Assembly: GCF_030316895.1 (NCBI RefSeq)
Contig: NZ_JASZYV010000003.1
Span: 930,001 to 994,000, forward strand
DNA length: 64,000 nucleotides
From: Variovorax dokdonensis
GTDB lineage: Bacteria > Pseudomonadota > Gammaproteobacteria > Burkholderiales > Burkholderiaceae_C
Direction of reading: 5' to 3'
Both the position numbers and the translations under genes were made by a program. A model generated the notes under the pieces. It was not told the DNA's origin. It made no database searches and saw only the letters and a program-made list of their open reading frames with translations. This document shows positions 16,016 through 24,691 of this stretch, in pieces. Each line of letters starts with the position of its first letter. Position 1 is the stretch's first letter.

Positions 16016-16729
16016 CTAGACGCCCAGCAGTTCGCCCAGCACCGGCATCTTCGAATCCAACTCCTTGGCTCCGAACGCTTCGACGATGCGGCCGTGCTCC
16101 ATGACGTAGAAGCGGTCGGCCAGCGGCGCGGCGAAGCGGAAGTTCTGCTCCACCATCACGATCGTGTAGCCCTTGGCACGCAGCGTGTGGATCATGCGGG
16201 CCAGCGCCTGCACGATCACCGGCGCCAGGCCTTCGGAGATCTCGTCGAGCAAAAGCAGCCGCGCGCCCGTGCGCAGGATCCGCGCCACCGCGAGCATCTG
16301 CTGCTCCCCGCCGGAAAGGCGCGTGCCCGGGCTGTGGCGCCGCTCTTCGAGGTTGGGGAACATCTCGTAGATCTCCGCCACCGACATGCCCTGCCCCGCT
16401 CCCTTGAGGGCCGGCGGCAACAACAGGTTTTCCTCGGCCGACAGGCTGGCGAAGATGCCGCGCTCCTCGGGGCAGTAGCCCACACCCTGGTGCGCGATGC
16501 GGTGCGTGGGCATGCCGATCGTTTCCACGCCGTTGATGAGGATGTGGCCCTTGCGGCTGCCGGTCAGTCCCAGGATCGCACGCAGCGTGCTGGTGCGGCC
16601 TGCGCCGTTGCGGCCGAGCAGCGTGACGACCTCGCCAGGCTGCACCACCATGTCCACGCCATGCAGCACATGCGATTCGCCGTACCAGGCATGCAGGTCT
16701 CGGATTTCGAGGGCGGGAGTGCCTGCCAT
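16016..16729 (-). CDS. livF: Branched-chain amino acid ABC ATPase LivF with Walker A Arg
   Basis: 237-residue ATP-binding subunit. The signature LSGGEQQM, Walker B LLLLDEISEGLAP and the switch region MVEQN are normal. Walker A, however, reads GRNGAGRTS (residues 39-47): the invariant lysine is Arg45, encoded by CGC at 16595-16597 on the complement. The lysine normally contacts the ATP phosphates. The partner LivG has a normal GPNGAGKTT, so the pair would be asymmetric. I recall this Arg variant in some LivF proteins but cannot check how common it is. The start lies 1 nt after the livG stop, so the genes are coupled. Confidence 0.92.
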   Translation of the reverse strand: MAGTPALEIRDLHAWYGESHVLHGVDMVVQPGEVVTLLGRNGAGRTSTLRAILGLTGSRKGHILINGVETIGMPTHRIAHQGVGYCPEERGIFASLSAEENLLLPPALKGAGQGMSVAEIYEMFPNLEERRHSPGTRLSGGEQQMLAVARILRTGARLLLLDEISEGLAPVIVQALARMIHTLRAKGYTIVMVEQNFRFAAPLADRFYVMEHGRIVEAFGAKELDSKMPVLGELLGV

Positions 16730-16730
16730 G

Positions 16731-17501
16731 TCAGTGCGCCCCCTCGAGCTGGCCTTCGGTGGTGCCCATGTAGGCCTCCATCACCTCGGGGTTGGATGAG
16801 ACCTGCGCGTAGCTGCCTTCGGCCAGCACGGCGCCGCGCTGAAGCACGGTGATGGTGTCGGCAATGTCTGCCACGACGTTCATGTTGTGCTCCACCATCA
16901 GGATGGTGCGACCGGCGGACACGCGCTTGATCAGCTCGGCCACGCGATGCACGTCCTCATGGCCCATGCCCTGGGTCGGCTCGTCCAGCAGCATGAGCTC
17001 GGGCTCCATGGCGAGCGTGGTGGCAATCTCCAGCGCACGCTTGCGTCCATAGGGCAGGTTGACCGTCAGTTCCTGTGCGGCGTCATCCAGGCCCACCTGT
17101 GCCAGCAGGTCGAGCGCACGCTGGTTGAGCGGCTCCAGCGTTTTCTCGCTCTTCCAGAAATGCATCGAGGTGCCCAGACGGCGCTGCAGCCCCAGGCGCA
17201 CGTTCTCCATCACCGTCAGGTGAGGGAACACGGCCGAGATCTGGAACGAGCGGATGATGCCGCGCCGCGCGATCTGCGCCGGTCGCTCGCTGGTGATGTC
17301 CTGCCCGTTGAAGAAGATGCTGCCCGCCGAAGGCACCAGGAACTTGGTCAGCAGGTTGAAGCAGGTGGTCTTGCCGGCGCCGTTGGGGCCGATCAGGGCA
17401 TGGATCGCTCCGCGCTGCACCTTGAGATCGACATTGCTGACAGCGGTGAAGCCCTTGAACTCCTTGGTGAGCTGGCGCGTCTCGAGAATGATGTCGCTCA
17501 T
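16731..17501 (-). CDS. livG: Branched-chain amino acid ABC ATPase LivG
   Basis: 256-residue ATP-binding subunit. Walker A GPNGAGKTTC, the Q-loop region IIRSFQISAVFPHLTV, signature LPYGRKRALEIA, Walker B LMLLDEPTQGMG and MVEHNMN are all present. The start at 17501 (MSDIILETRQL) is chosen because the family begins here; the frame stays open upstream to 17666 but that part has Cys/Pro-rich, unconserved sequence. It is the first gene of the liv operon, so the promoter should lie in 17502-17710, where I could not pick out a clear -35/-10 pair. Confidence 0.92.
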   Translation of the reverse strand: MSDIILETRQLTKEFKGFTAVSNVDLKVQRGAIHALIGPNGAGKTTCFNLLTKFLVPSAGSIFFNGQDITSERPAQIARRGIIRSFQISAVFPHLTVMENVRLGLQRRLGTSMHFWKSEKTLEPLNQRALDLLAQVGLDDAAQELTVNLPYGRKRALEIATTLAMEPELMLLDEPTQGMGHEDVHRVAELIKRVSAGRTILMVEHNMNVVADIADTITVLQRGAVLAEGSYAQVSSNPEVMEAYMGTTEGQLEGAH

Positions 17502-17710
17502 CTCGCTGGGGCGCCTGAAGGAAAAGAAGTTGGACGTGGGTTCATGCGATTCGACCGGGCGCAGAGGGCGCGAGGTCGAGTCGCATTGTTGTGGCGTCTT
17601 GTTGCAATTTCCTACTGGGGCAAATGCGGATGCTGCGCTGCACCCATCGCATGGTCCATGCCGCACACGGCGCGCGCCAAGCGGGCCCGCCGCGTGCGCT
17701 GCGCCGCGCT

Positions 17711-17730
17711 ACTGTCGTTCAAGCGACAGT
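17711..17730. other. Inverted repeat between livG and emrB
   Basis: Perfect 7-bp arms ACTGTCG / CGACAGT around a 6-nt centre, in the 250-bp gap between the livG start and the emrB stop. It lies 21 nt past emrB without a T-run, and about 210 nt upstream of livG. It could be an mRNA 3' structure for the efflux operon or an operator for liv; the sequence does not decide. Confidence 0.35.
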
Positions 17731-17751
17731 TGATGCGGCGCTTGCCCCGTT

Positions 17752-19314
17752 TCAGTGCGCGCCGGCTGCAGCGTCGCTGGCACCGCCGCCGCGTTGCGGC
17801 CGGGACAGCCACACCAGCGGAATCAGGAACAGGAACAACACGGCCGAGGCATAGAAGATGTCGGACGTGGCCAGCATGAACGATTGCTGCGTCACCAACT
17901 GATTGACCTGCGCCAGCGCCTGGCCCGAGTCAAGGCCGGCGCTGCCCAGCCCGGACAGCGCGCTCGTCGCCGCGTGGCTGCCCTGCGTGACCGACTCCAC
18001 CAGATGCGCGTGATGCAAGGTGGCGCGGTTCTCCCACAGCGTGGTCGTGATGGACGTGCCCATCGCGCCTCCGGTGATGCGCAGGAAGTTCGACAGGCCC
18101 GACGCGGCGGGAATGCGATCGGGCGTCAGTCCCGACAGCGTGATGGTCACCAGCGGGATGAAGAAGAACGCCATCGCCACGCCCTGCACCAGTGTCGGAA
18201 TCATGATGGTCATGAAGTCCGCCTGGGTGTTGAAGCGCGAGCGCATCCAGAGCACGAGCGCAAACACGAGGAACGAGAACGTCGCGTAGCGACGCGCATC
18301 GACCTTGCCCACGGTGAGCCCCACCACGGGCGACAGGACGATCGCCAGCAGCCCCACAGGCGCCATCGCCATGCCCGCCTGCGTGGCGGTGTAGCCCATG
18401 AACTGCTGCAGCCAAAGCGGCAGCAACACCACGTTGCCGAAGAACAGGCCATAGGCCACGGCGGTGGCCACGGCACCCGTCCAGAAGTTGCGGCGCTTGA
18501 ACAGCGACAGGTCGACGACCGGATGCTTTTCGGTCAGCTCCCACGCCAGGAAGAACAGGAACCCGACGCCCGCCAGGACCGCGAGCAGGACGATCTGGCC
18601 GGAATGGAACCAGTCGAGCTCCTTGCCCTTGTCGAGCATCAGTTGCAGCGAGCCCACCCAAAGCACCAGCAACGACAGGCCGATGATGTCGATGGGCACG
18701 CGGCGCGTATCGCTTTCACGGTCGCGATAGATCGCCAGCGTGATCAGCGCCGCCAGGATGCCGACGGGGATGTTGATGTAGAAGATCCAGGGCCACGAGA
18801 CGTTGTCGGTGATCCAGCCGCCCAGCAGCGGCCCCATGACCGGCGCGACCAGCGTGGTCATGGACCACAGGGCCATCGCCATGCCCGCCTTGGCCCTCGG
18901 GTAGCTCGAGAGCAGCAGCGTCTGGGACAGCGGAATCATCGGTCCGGCCACGAAGCCTTGCAGCGCCCGGAAGGCGATCAGCGAGGTCATGTTGGGCGCC
19001 AGGCCACACAACCAGGACGTGATGACGAACAGCAGGATGCTCGCCACGAACAGGCGCACCTGCCCGAAGCGCTGCGTTAGAAAGCCGGTGAGCGGAACCG
19101 CGATGGCATTCGCCACCGCGAAGCTGGTGATGACCCAAGTGCCCTGGGTCGTGCTCACGCCCAGGTCGCCGGAGATCGCCGGCAGCGAAACGTTCGCGAT
19201 CGACGAATCGAGCACGTTCATGAAAGTGGCGGCCGACAGGGCCACCGTGCCCCACATGCGCGCGGAGCCTTCCAGCGGCGGCAGCGGAACGTGTGCGGGT
19301 TGAGCAGAAGCCAT
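17752..19314 (-). CDS. emrB: EmrB-type multidrug MFS transporter (DHA2 family)
   Basis: 520-residue proton-driven drug exporter with a 14-segment DHA2 layout. Diagnostic pieces: LDSSIANVSLPAISGDLG (segment 1 motif), GTWVITSFAVANAIAVPLTG, LTQRFGQVRLFV (motif A loop) and ALQGFVAGPMIPLSQTLLL (motif C-like region). It is the last gene of marR-nodT-emrA-emrB and follows emrA by 24 bp. With EmrA and the NodT-type outer-membrane channel it would pump hydrophobic toxins across both membranes. The substrate is not predictable. Confidence 0.92.
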   Translation of the reverse strand: MASAQPAHVPLPPLEGSARMWGTVALSAATFMNVLDSSIANVSLPAISGDLGVSTTQGTWVITSFAVANAIAVPLTGFLTQRFGQVRLFVASILLFVITSWLCGLAPNMTSLIAFRALQGFVAGPMIPLSQTLLLSSYPRAKAGMAMALWSMTTLVAPVMGPLLGGWITDNVSWPWIFYINIPVGILAALITLAIYRDRESDTRRVPIDIIGLSLLVLWVGSLQLMLDKGKELDWFHSGQIVLLAVLAGVGFLFFLAWELTEKHPVVDLSLFKRRNFWTGAVATAVAYGLFFGNVVLLPLWLQQFMGYTATQAGMAMAPVGLLAIVLSPVVGLTVGKVDARRYATFSFLVFALVLWMRSRFNTQADFMTIMIPTLVQGVAMAFFFIPLVTITLSGLTPDRIPAASGLSNFLRITGGAMGTSITTTLWENRATLHHAHLVESVTQGSHAATSALSGLGSAGLDSGQALAQVNQLVTQQSFMLATSDIFYASAVLFLFLIPLVWLSRPQRGGGASDAAAGAH

Positions 19315-19338
19315 CGCGAAGCGAAAAGAGCGTACGGA

Positions 19339-20661
19339 TCAGGAAGGATTGGCTTCTGCGCCGCGTGCGGCGGTGCCGTGCAGCGGGCTCTTGGGCGAAT
19401 GCGCCTTGCTGCCCGACTTGGGCGCCTCACCGCTTCCTGCAACCCTGGGCTCGCCCAGGTTGGCCGCCACGATGCGGTCGACCAGCGCGTTCGCACCCTG
19501 GTCGAGTTCGCCATACACATCGGTCTGCGTTGCGGCGGCAGGACGCGGCGCGTCGGCGAGCATCTTGCCGCTCTTGTCGGACACGTCCACCTCGACATCC
19601 ATCGACAGACCCACGCGCAGAGGCGAGGCCTTCACTTCCTTGTTGTCCAGCTCGATGCGCACCGGCACGCGCTGCACCACCTTGATCCAGTTGCCGGTGG
19701 CGTTCTGCGCCGGCAGCAGCGCGAACGCTGCACCGGTACCCACACCCAGGCCCGCGACGTGGCCGGCGTATTCGATCTTGCCGCCGTACATGTCGGCCGT
19801 GAGCTTCACGGGCTGGCCGATGCGGATGTTGCGCAGCTGCACTTCCTTGAAGTTGGCATCCACCCAGACCTTCTGCAACGGCACCACCGACATCATCGGC
19901 GCCCCAGCCGCCACACGCTGGCCCAGTTGCACGGTGCGCTTGGCCACATAGCCGTCGACCGGCGCGACGATGTTGACGCGCGCCTGGGCCAGGTAGGCTT
20001 CGCGCAGCTTGGCCGCGGCGGCCTTCACGCTGGGGTGGTCGGCCACGCTGGTGCCTTGGGTGAGCGCCTGATTGCTGGCCAGTTGCTCCTTGGCGGCCGT
20101 CACACCGGCCTGCGCCGCGGCAAGCGCGCTCTTGGCATTGGACAGCGCCGTCTCGGCATGGTTGAGTTCTTCCTTCGACACCGCCCCGTTGCCCGACAGA
20201 GCCTTGCGGCGCTTGAGATCGTCTTCTGCGCGGGCAATGTCCGACCTGGCCTTGGCGATGTCGGATTCCTTGAGCGCCACCTGGGCCGACAGCGAGCCGT
20301 TGTTCAGATACAGCGTGCGCACCTGACGCACGGTCTGCGCCAGCGCGGCCTCGGCCTGCTCCAGCGCCACGGTGGCATCGGCGGGATCGAGCCTGACCAG
20401 CGGCTGGCCGGCCTTGACGTAGTCCGTCTCGTCGGCACCGATGCTCATGACCGTGCCGGAAATCTGCGGCGTGATCTGCACGACGTTGCCCTGGACGTAG
20501 GCGTTGTCGGTGGTTTCGTAGTGACTGGCCACCAGCCATTCGTAGGCGCCCCAGCCCGCTCCGAGGACGACGACGGCCGCCGCCAGGGCGGTCAGGGCCT
20601 TGCGGCGCTTGCCGTTGCCGGGAGCCTGCTCGGCAGGCGCAGTGTTTTGAGCGTCGGACAT
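19339..20661 (-). CDS. emrA: EmrA-type membrane fusion protein (HlyD family)
   Basis: 440-residue periplasmic adaptor. One N-terminal membrane anchor (ALTALAAAVVVLGAGWGAYEWLV) is followed by the biotinyl-lipoyl-like half (NAYVQGNVVQITPQISGTV), a long alpha-helical hairpin (about 105-215, many Ala/Leu/Gln/Glu), the second lipoyl half (NIVAPVDGYVAKRTVQLGQ) and a beta-barrel region (VWVDANFKEVQLRNIRIGQP). The C-terminal about 60 residues are an Ala/Gly/Lys-rich tail beyond the usual EmrA end. It links EmrB to the NodT-like channel, and its gene lies between theirs. Confidence 0.92.
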   Translation of the reverse strand: MSDAQNTAPAEQAPGNGKRRKALTALAAAVVVLGAGWGAYEWLVASHYETTDNAYVQGNVVQITPQISGTVMSIGADETDYVKAGQPLVRLDPADATVALEQAEAALAQTVRQVRTLYLNNGSLSAQVALKESDIAKARSDIARAEDDLKRRKALSGNGAVSKEELNHAETALSNAKSALAAAQAGVTAAKEQLASNQALTQGTSVADHPSVKAAAAKLREAYLAQARVNIVAPVDGYVAKRTVQLGQRVAAGAPMMSVVPLQKVWVDANFKEVQLRNIRIGQPVKLTADMYGGKIEYAGHVAGLGVGTGAAFALLPAQNATGNWIKVVQRVPVRIELDNKEVKASPLRVGLSMDVEVDVSDKSGKMLADAPRPAAATQTDVYGELDQGANALVDRIVAANLGEPRVAGSGEAPKSGSKAHSPKSPLHGTAARGAEANPS

Positions 20662-20698
20662 GATGATTCTTCCTGTAATCGTCTAACTGTGTTTGGGA

Positions 20699-22258
20699 TC
20701 AGCGCTGCACGGTCGCGGCGGCGCTGGCGGCGTGGGCCTGGGTGTTGGCGGCTGGGGCGGCGCCGGCCGAAGCAGCGGCGTCTTCCTGCGGCCGATAGCC
20801 GCCGCCGAGAGCCTGGGCCAGTTGTGCCTGCGTGGAGAGAGCGCGCGCGGCCAGGTTGACCTGGTCACGCCGTTGAGCCAGCACGCTGTTCTCGGCTGTC
20901 AGGACGTCCAGGTAGGTGCCAAGTCCTGCGCGATAGCGCTGCAGGGCGATGTCGTAGGCGCCTTCGGCGGCCTGCTGGCCCTCGCGCTGCTGCACCTGCT
21001 GGCGAGCCACCGACTTGACCGACGCCACTTGGTCGGCCACGTCGCGAATCGCATCGATCACGGTGCCGTTGTAGCTTTCGACGGCCGCGTCGAGGTCGGC
21101 GTTCTTGCCGCGCAGGTTGGCGCGCAGCCGGCCGCCTTCGAAGATCGGCAGCTTCACGGCTGGGCCGACGCTCCACATGAAGCTCGAGATGTTGAGCAGC
21201 TTGTCCACGCCCAGGGCCTGGTAGCCGATGGAGCCGACCAGATCGATGTTCGGATAGAACTGCTTCTTGGCATAGCTCACGTCTTGCGTGGCCGCCTCCA
21301 CGCGCCAGCGCGCAGCCACCACGTCGGCGCGATGGCCGAGCAGGTCGGCCGGCAGATGCGCCGGCATGGCGGGCACGGAAAGCTTGTCGAGTTGAGGCGC
21401 CTGCAACCTGCTCGTGGCATTGGGCTGCGCCACCAGTGCATCGAGTGCGTGATGGGCAATGGCGATCTGCTCGTCCAGCTCTTCGATGCGCTGGCGGGCC
21501 TCAGGCAGTCCGGCCTCGCTCTGTCGCAGTTCGAGCCGAGTGTCCAGCCCCGCGCTTACGCGATCGCGCACCAGCTTGAACGTTTCCTCGCGCTGAGCCA
21601 GCGTGCGGCGCGCCACGCCCTGCAGGGATTCGAGCCGGGCCCATGCGATGTAGGCGCTGGTCACGCGCGACGACAAAAGGATGCGCGCCGCCTGTTCTTC
21701 GGCCTGAGCGGCATTGCTCGCGCCCACGGCAGCAGCAACGGCCGCGCGGTTCTTGCCGAAGAAGTCCAGCTCCCAGCCGGCGTCGAGTGTGAGCGAGCCA
21801 CTGTTGATCACCGCGCCGGCGAGCGGCTCGGGAACGGTGTAGTTCTCGCTGAACTTCTGGCGCGTGACGCCGAGGTCGGCGTTCACTTGAGGCAGGCTGG
21901 CCGAGTGGGCAACGTCGATCGCCGATTGCGCCTTGGCCAAACGCGCGCGGGCCGTTCCCAGGCTGGGGTTGCCCTGGAGGGCCTGTTCGACCAGTGCGTC
22001 GAGTTGCGGATCGCCGTAGGCGCGCCACCACTGGGCATCGATCTCGGCGGTGGCGATGTCGCTCACGCGGGCCGTGCTTGCGGGCGCTGCGGACGCATCC
22101 TGAAGCCCCAGAGAAGCGGCGTCGCGCATGCGCGCCTGCGAATCGATGCCCGACATGTCGGCACAGCCCGACAGAAACGCCAGAGCGGCCAACGTGAGTG
22201 CCGTGGCAGCCGTCTTGACGCCGCGACGTGCCGGCTCGGATGAATGGATGAAAGTCAT
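20699..22258 (-). CDS. NodT-type outer-membrane efflux lipoprotein
   Basis: 519-residue TolC-like channel of the RND/NodT lipoprotein family. The signal peptide ends in LAFLSGC (lipidated Cys32). WWRAYGDPQLDALVEQAL and the repeated helical pairs (QGNPSLGTARARLAKAQSAI; QRYRAGLGTYLDVLTAENSV) are typical of the two OEP repeats. The start at 22258 overlaps the marR stop by 4 nt (ATGA on the coding strand), which indicates translational coupling; the longer open frame to 22828 is antisense-like filler over marR. The C-terminal about 30 residues are Ala-rich. Confidence 0.92.
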   Translation of the reverse strand: MTFIHSSEPARRGVKTAATALTLAALAFLSGCADMSGIDSQARMRDAASLGLQDASAAPASTARVSDIATAEIDAQWWRAYGDPQLDALVEQALQGNPSLGTARARLAKAQSAIDVAHSASLPQVNADLGVTRQKFSENYTVPEPLAGAVINSGSLTLDAGWELDFFGKNRAAVAAAVGASNAAQAEEQAARILLSSRVTSAYIAWARLESLQGVARRTLAQREETFKLVRDRVSAGLDTRLELRQSEAGLPEARQRIEELDEQIAIAHHALDALVAQPNATSRLQAPQLDKLSVPAMPAHLPADLLGHRADVVAARWRVEAATQDVSYAKKQFYPNIDLVGSIGYQALGVDKLLNISSFMWSVGPAVKLPIFEGGRLRANLRGKNADLDAAVESYNGTVIDAIRDVADQVASVKSVARQQVQQREGQQAAEGAYDIALQRYRAGLGTYLDVLTAENSVLAQRRDQVNLAARALSTQAQLAQALGGGYRPQEDAAASAGAAPAANTQAHAASAAATVQR

Positions 22259-22803
22259 TCTTGCTTCTCTCCGCGGGCGTTGATGACCTGCGCGTTTTCG
22301 AGGATGCGGCGCAGGTAGCCCTTGAGTTGTTCCCACTCCTCGACGGAGAAACCCGCGAGGTATTCGTTCTGGACGCGCGCAAGGATGCTCGGCACTTCCT
22401 GTGCGGCCGCCCTGCCCTCGTCGGTGAGTTCGATGTTGACGACGCGCCGATCGGCCACGGAGCGGACTCGGCGGCAGAGATTCTTGGCTTCCAGGCGATC
22501 GAGCAGCCGGGTCATGGCGCCGGCATCCAGGCCGCATTCGCGCGCCAGTTCGGCCACCGTGTTCACGTTGCCCACATGCAGCTTGTGCAGCGGCATCCAT
22601 TGCGGATAGGTGGGCTGGCCCGGCTCGCAGATGCTCGTTTCCACGGTCTGCGACAACGCCGCGAGGATGCGCTTCATCATGTAGCCAATGCTTTCGTCGA
22701 CGACGTAGGCGTGCGGCTTGTAGAAGTCGACTACCGCTCGATCGCGTGGCGATTGGCTGTCGTTTGCCGAATCGTCGGCGTTGGAATCTGCCCGATTTGT
22801 CAT
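22255..22803 (-). CDS. MarR family transcriptional regulator
   Basis: 182-residue winged-helix regulator, probably a drug-responsive repressor of its own operon (EmrR-like). Seen: MPLHKLHVGNVNTVAELAREC (helix-turn-helix region), MTRLLDRLEAKNLCRRVRSVADRRVVNIELTDEG (recognition helix plus wing with the conserved DRR). The N-terminal 30 residues are polar and unconserved-looking. It is the first gene of the efflux operon and overlaps the next start. Its promoter contains a palindrome, and the predicted transcription start falls on the first base of the ATG, so the mRNA may be leaderless. Confidence 0.9.
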   Translation of the reverse strand: MTNRADSNADDSANDSQSPRDRAVVDFYKPHAYVVDESIGYMMKRILAALSQTVETSICEPGQPTYPQWMPLHKLHVGNVNTVAELARECGLDAGAMTRLLDRLEAKNLCRRVRSVADRRVVNIELTDEGRAAAQEVPSILARVQNEYLAGFSVEEWEQLKGYLRRILENAQVINARGEKQE

Positions 22804-22809
22804 GCCTAG

Positions 22810-22838
22810 ATAATAATTGCCTCGGCATTTATTGTCAA
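22810..22838 (-). promoter_or_regulatory. Sigma-70 promoter of the marR-nodT-emrAB operon
   Basis: Read on the minus strand: -35 TTGACA (22838-22833, perfect), 17-nt spacer, -10 TATTAT (22815-22810, 5 of 6). The expected start point about 7 nt further is base 22803, the A of the marR ATG. This is the best-matching promoter seen in the window. Confidence 0.75.
22813..22832. promoter_or_regulatory. Probable MarR operator
   Basis: 20-bp near-perfect palindrome, arms ATAATTGCC and GGCATTTAT (8 of 9 positions complementary) around TC, lying in the spacer and -10 of the marR promoter. Size, symmetry and position fit a MarR-family autorepression site. It is also within 70 bp of the divergent ABC exporter gene, so both directions may be controlled. 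Confidence 0.65.
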
Positions 22839-22881
22839 GGTTGACTTTTGGTGTGGCAAGCGTTGGTTAAAATGCGGGCAC

Positions 22882-24690
22882 ATGGCCGCCGTCGCTCCCC
22901 CCTCCTCCTCCGATTCGTCCGCACAACCTGCCAGCAAGGCTTCGCCACGTTCGCTCTCGGGGCTGGGCCCATTTCTGCGTCCCTACCGCCTGCAGATCAG
23001 CCTGGCGGGCGTCTTCCTCGTACTGGCGGCCGTCACCACGCTCGTGTTTCCTATCGCGCTGCGTGGCTTGATCGATGGCGGGCTCATCAGCGGCGACCGG
23101 GGCCAACAGGTCATGGGACTGGCCGAGCACTTCCTCGAACTGTTTGCCGTTGCCGTTGCGCTGGGCATGTTTTCGGCAGCGCGCTTCTATACGGTCAGCT
23201 GGCTGGGCGAGCGCGTCACCGCCGATCTGCGCAACGCGGTCTATACCCACGTGCTGCGTCAGAGCCCGGCGTTTTTCGAGACCACGCAAAGCGGCGAAGT
23301 GCTGTCACGGATCACCACCGATACGACGCTGGTGCAGACCGTCGTCGGCTCATCCCTGAGCATGGGCCTGCGCAACGCGGTGATGGGCATCGGCGCCCTG
23401 GCGATGCTGGTCTGGACCAACCCCTATGTGATGACGCAGGTGCTGCTGATCCTGGTGCTCATCATCCTGCCGAGCATGTGGTTCGGCCGGCGGGTGCGAC
23501 GGCTTTCGCGTGCGAGCCAGGACCGGGTGGCCGACTCCAGCGCCATCGCGGCGGAGGTGCTGAACGCCATTCCCGTGGTGCAAAGCTATACCGCCGAGAC
23601 GCGCGAGTCCGAACGGTTCCGCGCCTCCACCGACAGCGCATTCAAGACGGCCGTGCGCCGCGCCAAGGCGCGCGCGGTGCTGGTGGCCTTCATCATCATC
23701 GCCACGTCCGCTTCGCTGCTGTGGGGGCTGTATGAGGGCACGCAGGCGGTATTGCACGGCGAGATCACGCCCGGCCACCTGGGGCAGACGGTCGTCTACG
23801 TGATCATCCTGGCCAGTTCGGCGGCCGTGCTCGGAGAGGTCTATGGCGACCTGCTGCGCGCGGCCGGTGCCACCGAGCGCCTGATGGAACTGCTGCACGC
23901 CGAATCGGACATCGCCTCGCCGCAGTCGCCAGCGATTGCGCCGCAGCCGGTGGGCGGCAGCACGCTGGAATTGGAAGGGCTCACCTTCCACTACCCTTCG
24001 CGGCCCGATACCGCCGCGCTGCGCGACTTCAGCCTCACCGTTCGCCCTGGCGAGACCGTCGCGCTTGTCGGGTCGAGTGGCGCGGGCAAAAGCACCGTGC
24101 TTCAGTTGCTGCTGCGTTTCTACGATCCTCAGCAAGGCCGCATCCGCCTGGATGGCGTACCGCTCGATGCGTTGGCCCTGGACGATCTGCGTGCCCGCAT
24201 CGGCCTTGTTCCGCAGGACGCAGTGATCTTTTCGGCCAGCGCGATGGAGAACATCCGCTACGGACGGCCCGAAGCCAGCGACGACGAGGTCCGCGCGGCG
24301 GCGACAGCCGCCTTCGCAGACGAATTCATTGGCGCCCTGCCGGAGGGATATCACACCTTCCTCGGGGAGCGCGGCGTGCGCCTGTCTGGCGGCCAACGCC
24401 AGAGGCTCGCCATCGCACGCGCGATCCTCAAGAACGCACCGCTGCTGTTGCTGGACGAAGCCACCAGTGCTCTCGATGCGCAGAGCGAGCGGATGGTGCA
24501 GGCCGCCCTTGAAAGCGCCATGGAGAACCGCACCACTGTCGTCATTGCCCATCGTCTGGCAACGGTGCAGAAGGCCGATCGGATCGTGGTGATGGACCAC
24601 GGTGGCATCGTCGAGCAAGGCACGCACGCCGATCTCGTGGCGCGCGGCGGTGTCTACGCCCGACTGGCCGCGCTGCAGTTCAGCGCCTGA
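22882..24690 (+). CDS. MsbA-like ABC exporter, fused membrane and ATPase domains
   Basis: 602-residue half-transporter that would work as a homodimer. An exporter-type membrane domain with six segments (about 40-330) has SLAGVFLVLAAVTTLVFPIAL, the Q(S)PAFFETTQSGEVLSRITTD coupling region and SLLWGLYEGTQAVLHGE. The nucleotide-binding domain follows (about 360-600): Walker A GSSGAGKST, LSGGQRQR, Walker B LLLLDEATSALD and the switch His in VIAHRL. Likely cargo is a lipid, drug or peptide. It is divergent from the MarR operon and shares its intergenic region. The family name is firm; the substrate is open. Confidence 0.9.
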   Translation: MAAVAPPSSSDSSAQPASKASPRSLSGLGPFLRPYRLQISLAGVFLVLAAVTTLVFPIALRGLIDGGLISGDRGQQVMGLAEHFLELFAVAVALGMFSAARFYTVSWLGERVTADLRNAVYTHVLRQSPAFFETTQSGEVLSRITTDTTLVQTVVGSSLSMGLRNAVMGIGALAMLVWTNPYVMTQVLLILVLIILPSMWFGRRVRRLSRASQDRVADSSAIAAEVLNAIPVVQSYTAETRESERFRASTDSAFKTAVRRAKARAVLVAFIIIATSASLLWGLYEGTQAVLHGEITPGHLGQTVVYVIILASSAAVLGEVYGDLLRAAGATERLMELLHAESDIASPQSPAIAPQPVGGSTLELEGLTFHYPSRPDTAALRDFSLTVRPGETVALVGSSGAGKSTVLQLLLRFYDPQQGRIRLDGVPLDALALDDLRARIGLVPQDAVIFSASAMENIRYGRPEASDDEVRAAATAAFADEFIGALPEGYHTFLGERGVRLSGGQRQRLAIARAILKNAPLLLLDEATSALDAQSERMVQAALESAMENRTTVVIAHRLATVQKADRIVVMDHGGIVEQGTHADLVARGGVYARLAALQFSA

Positions 24691-24691
24691 G

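Noticed and set aside
22841..22873. Plus-strand promoter TTGACT ... TAAAAT for the ABC exporter
   Set aside because: The spacer is 21 nt, too long for a sigma-70 promoter; kept only as a weak possibility.
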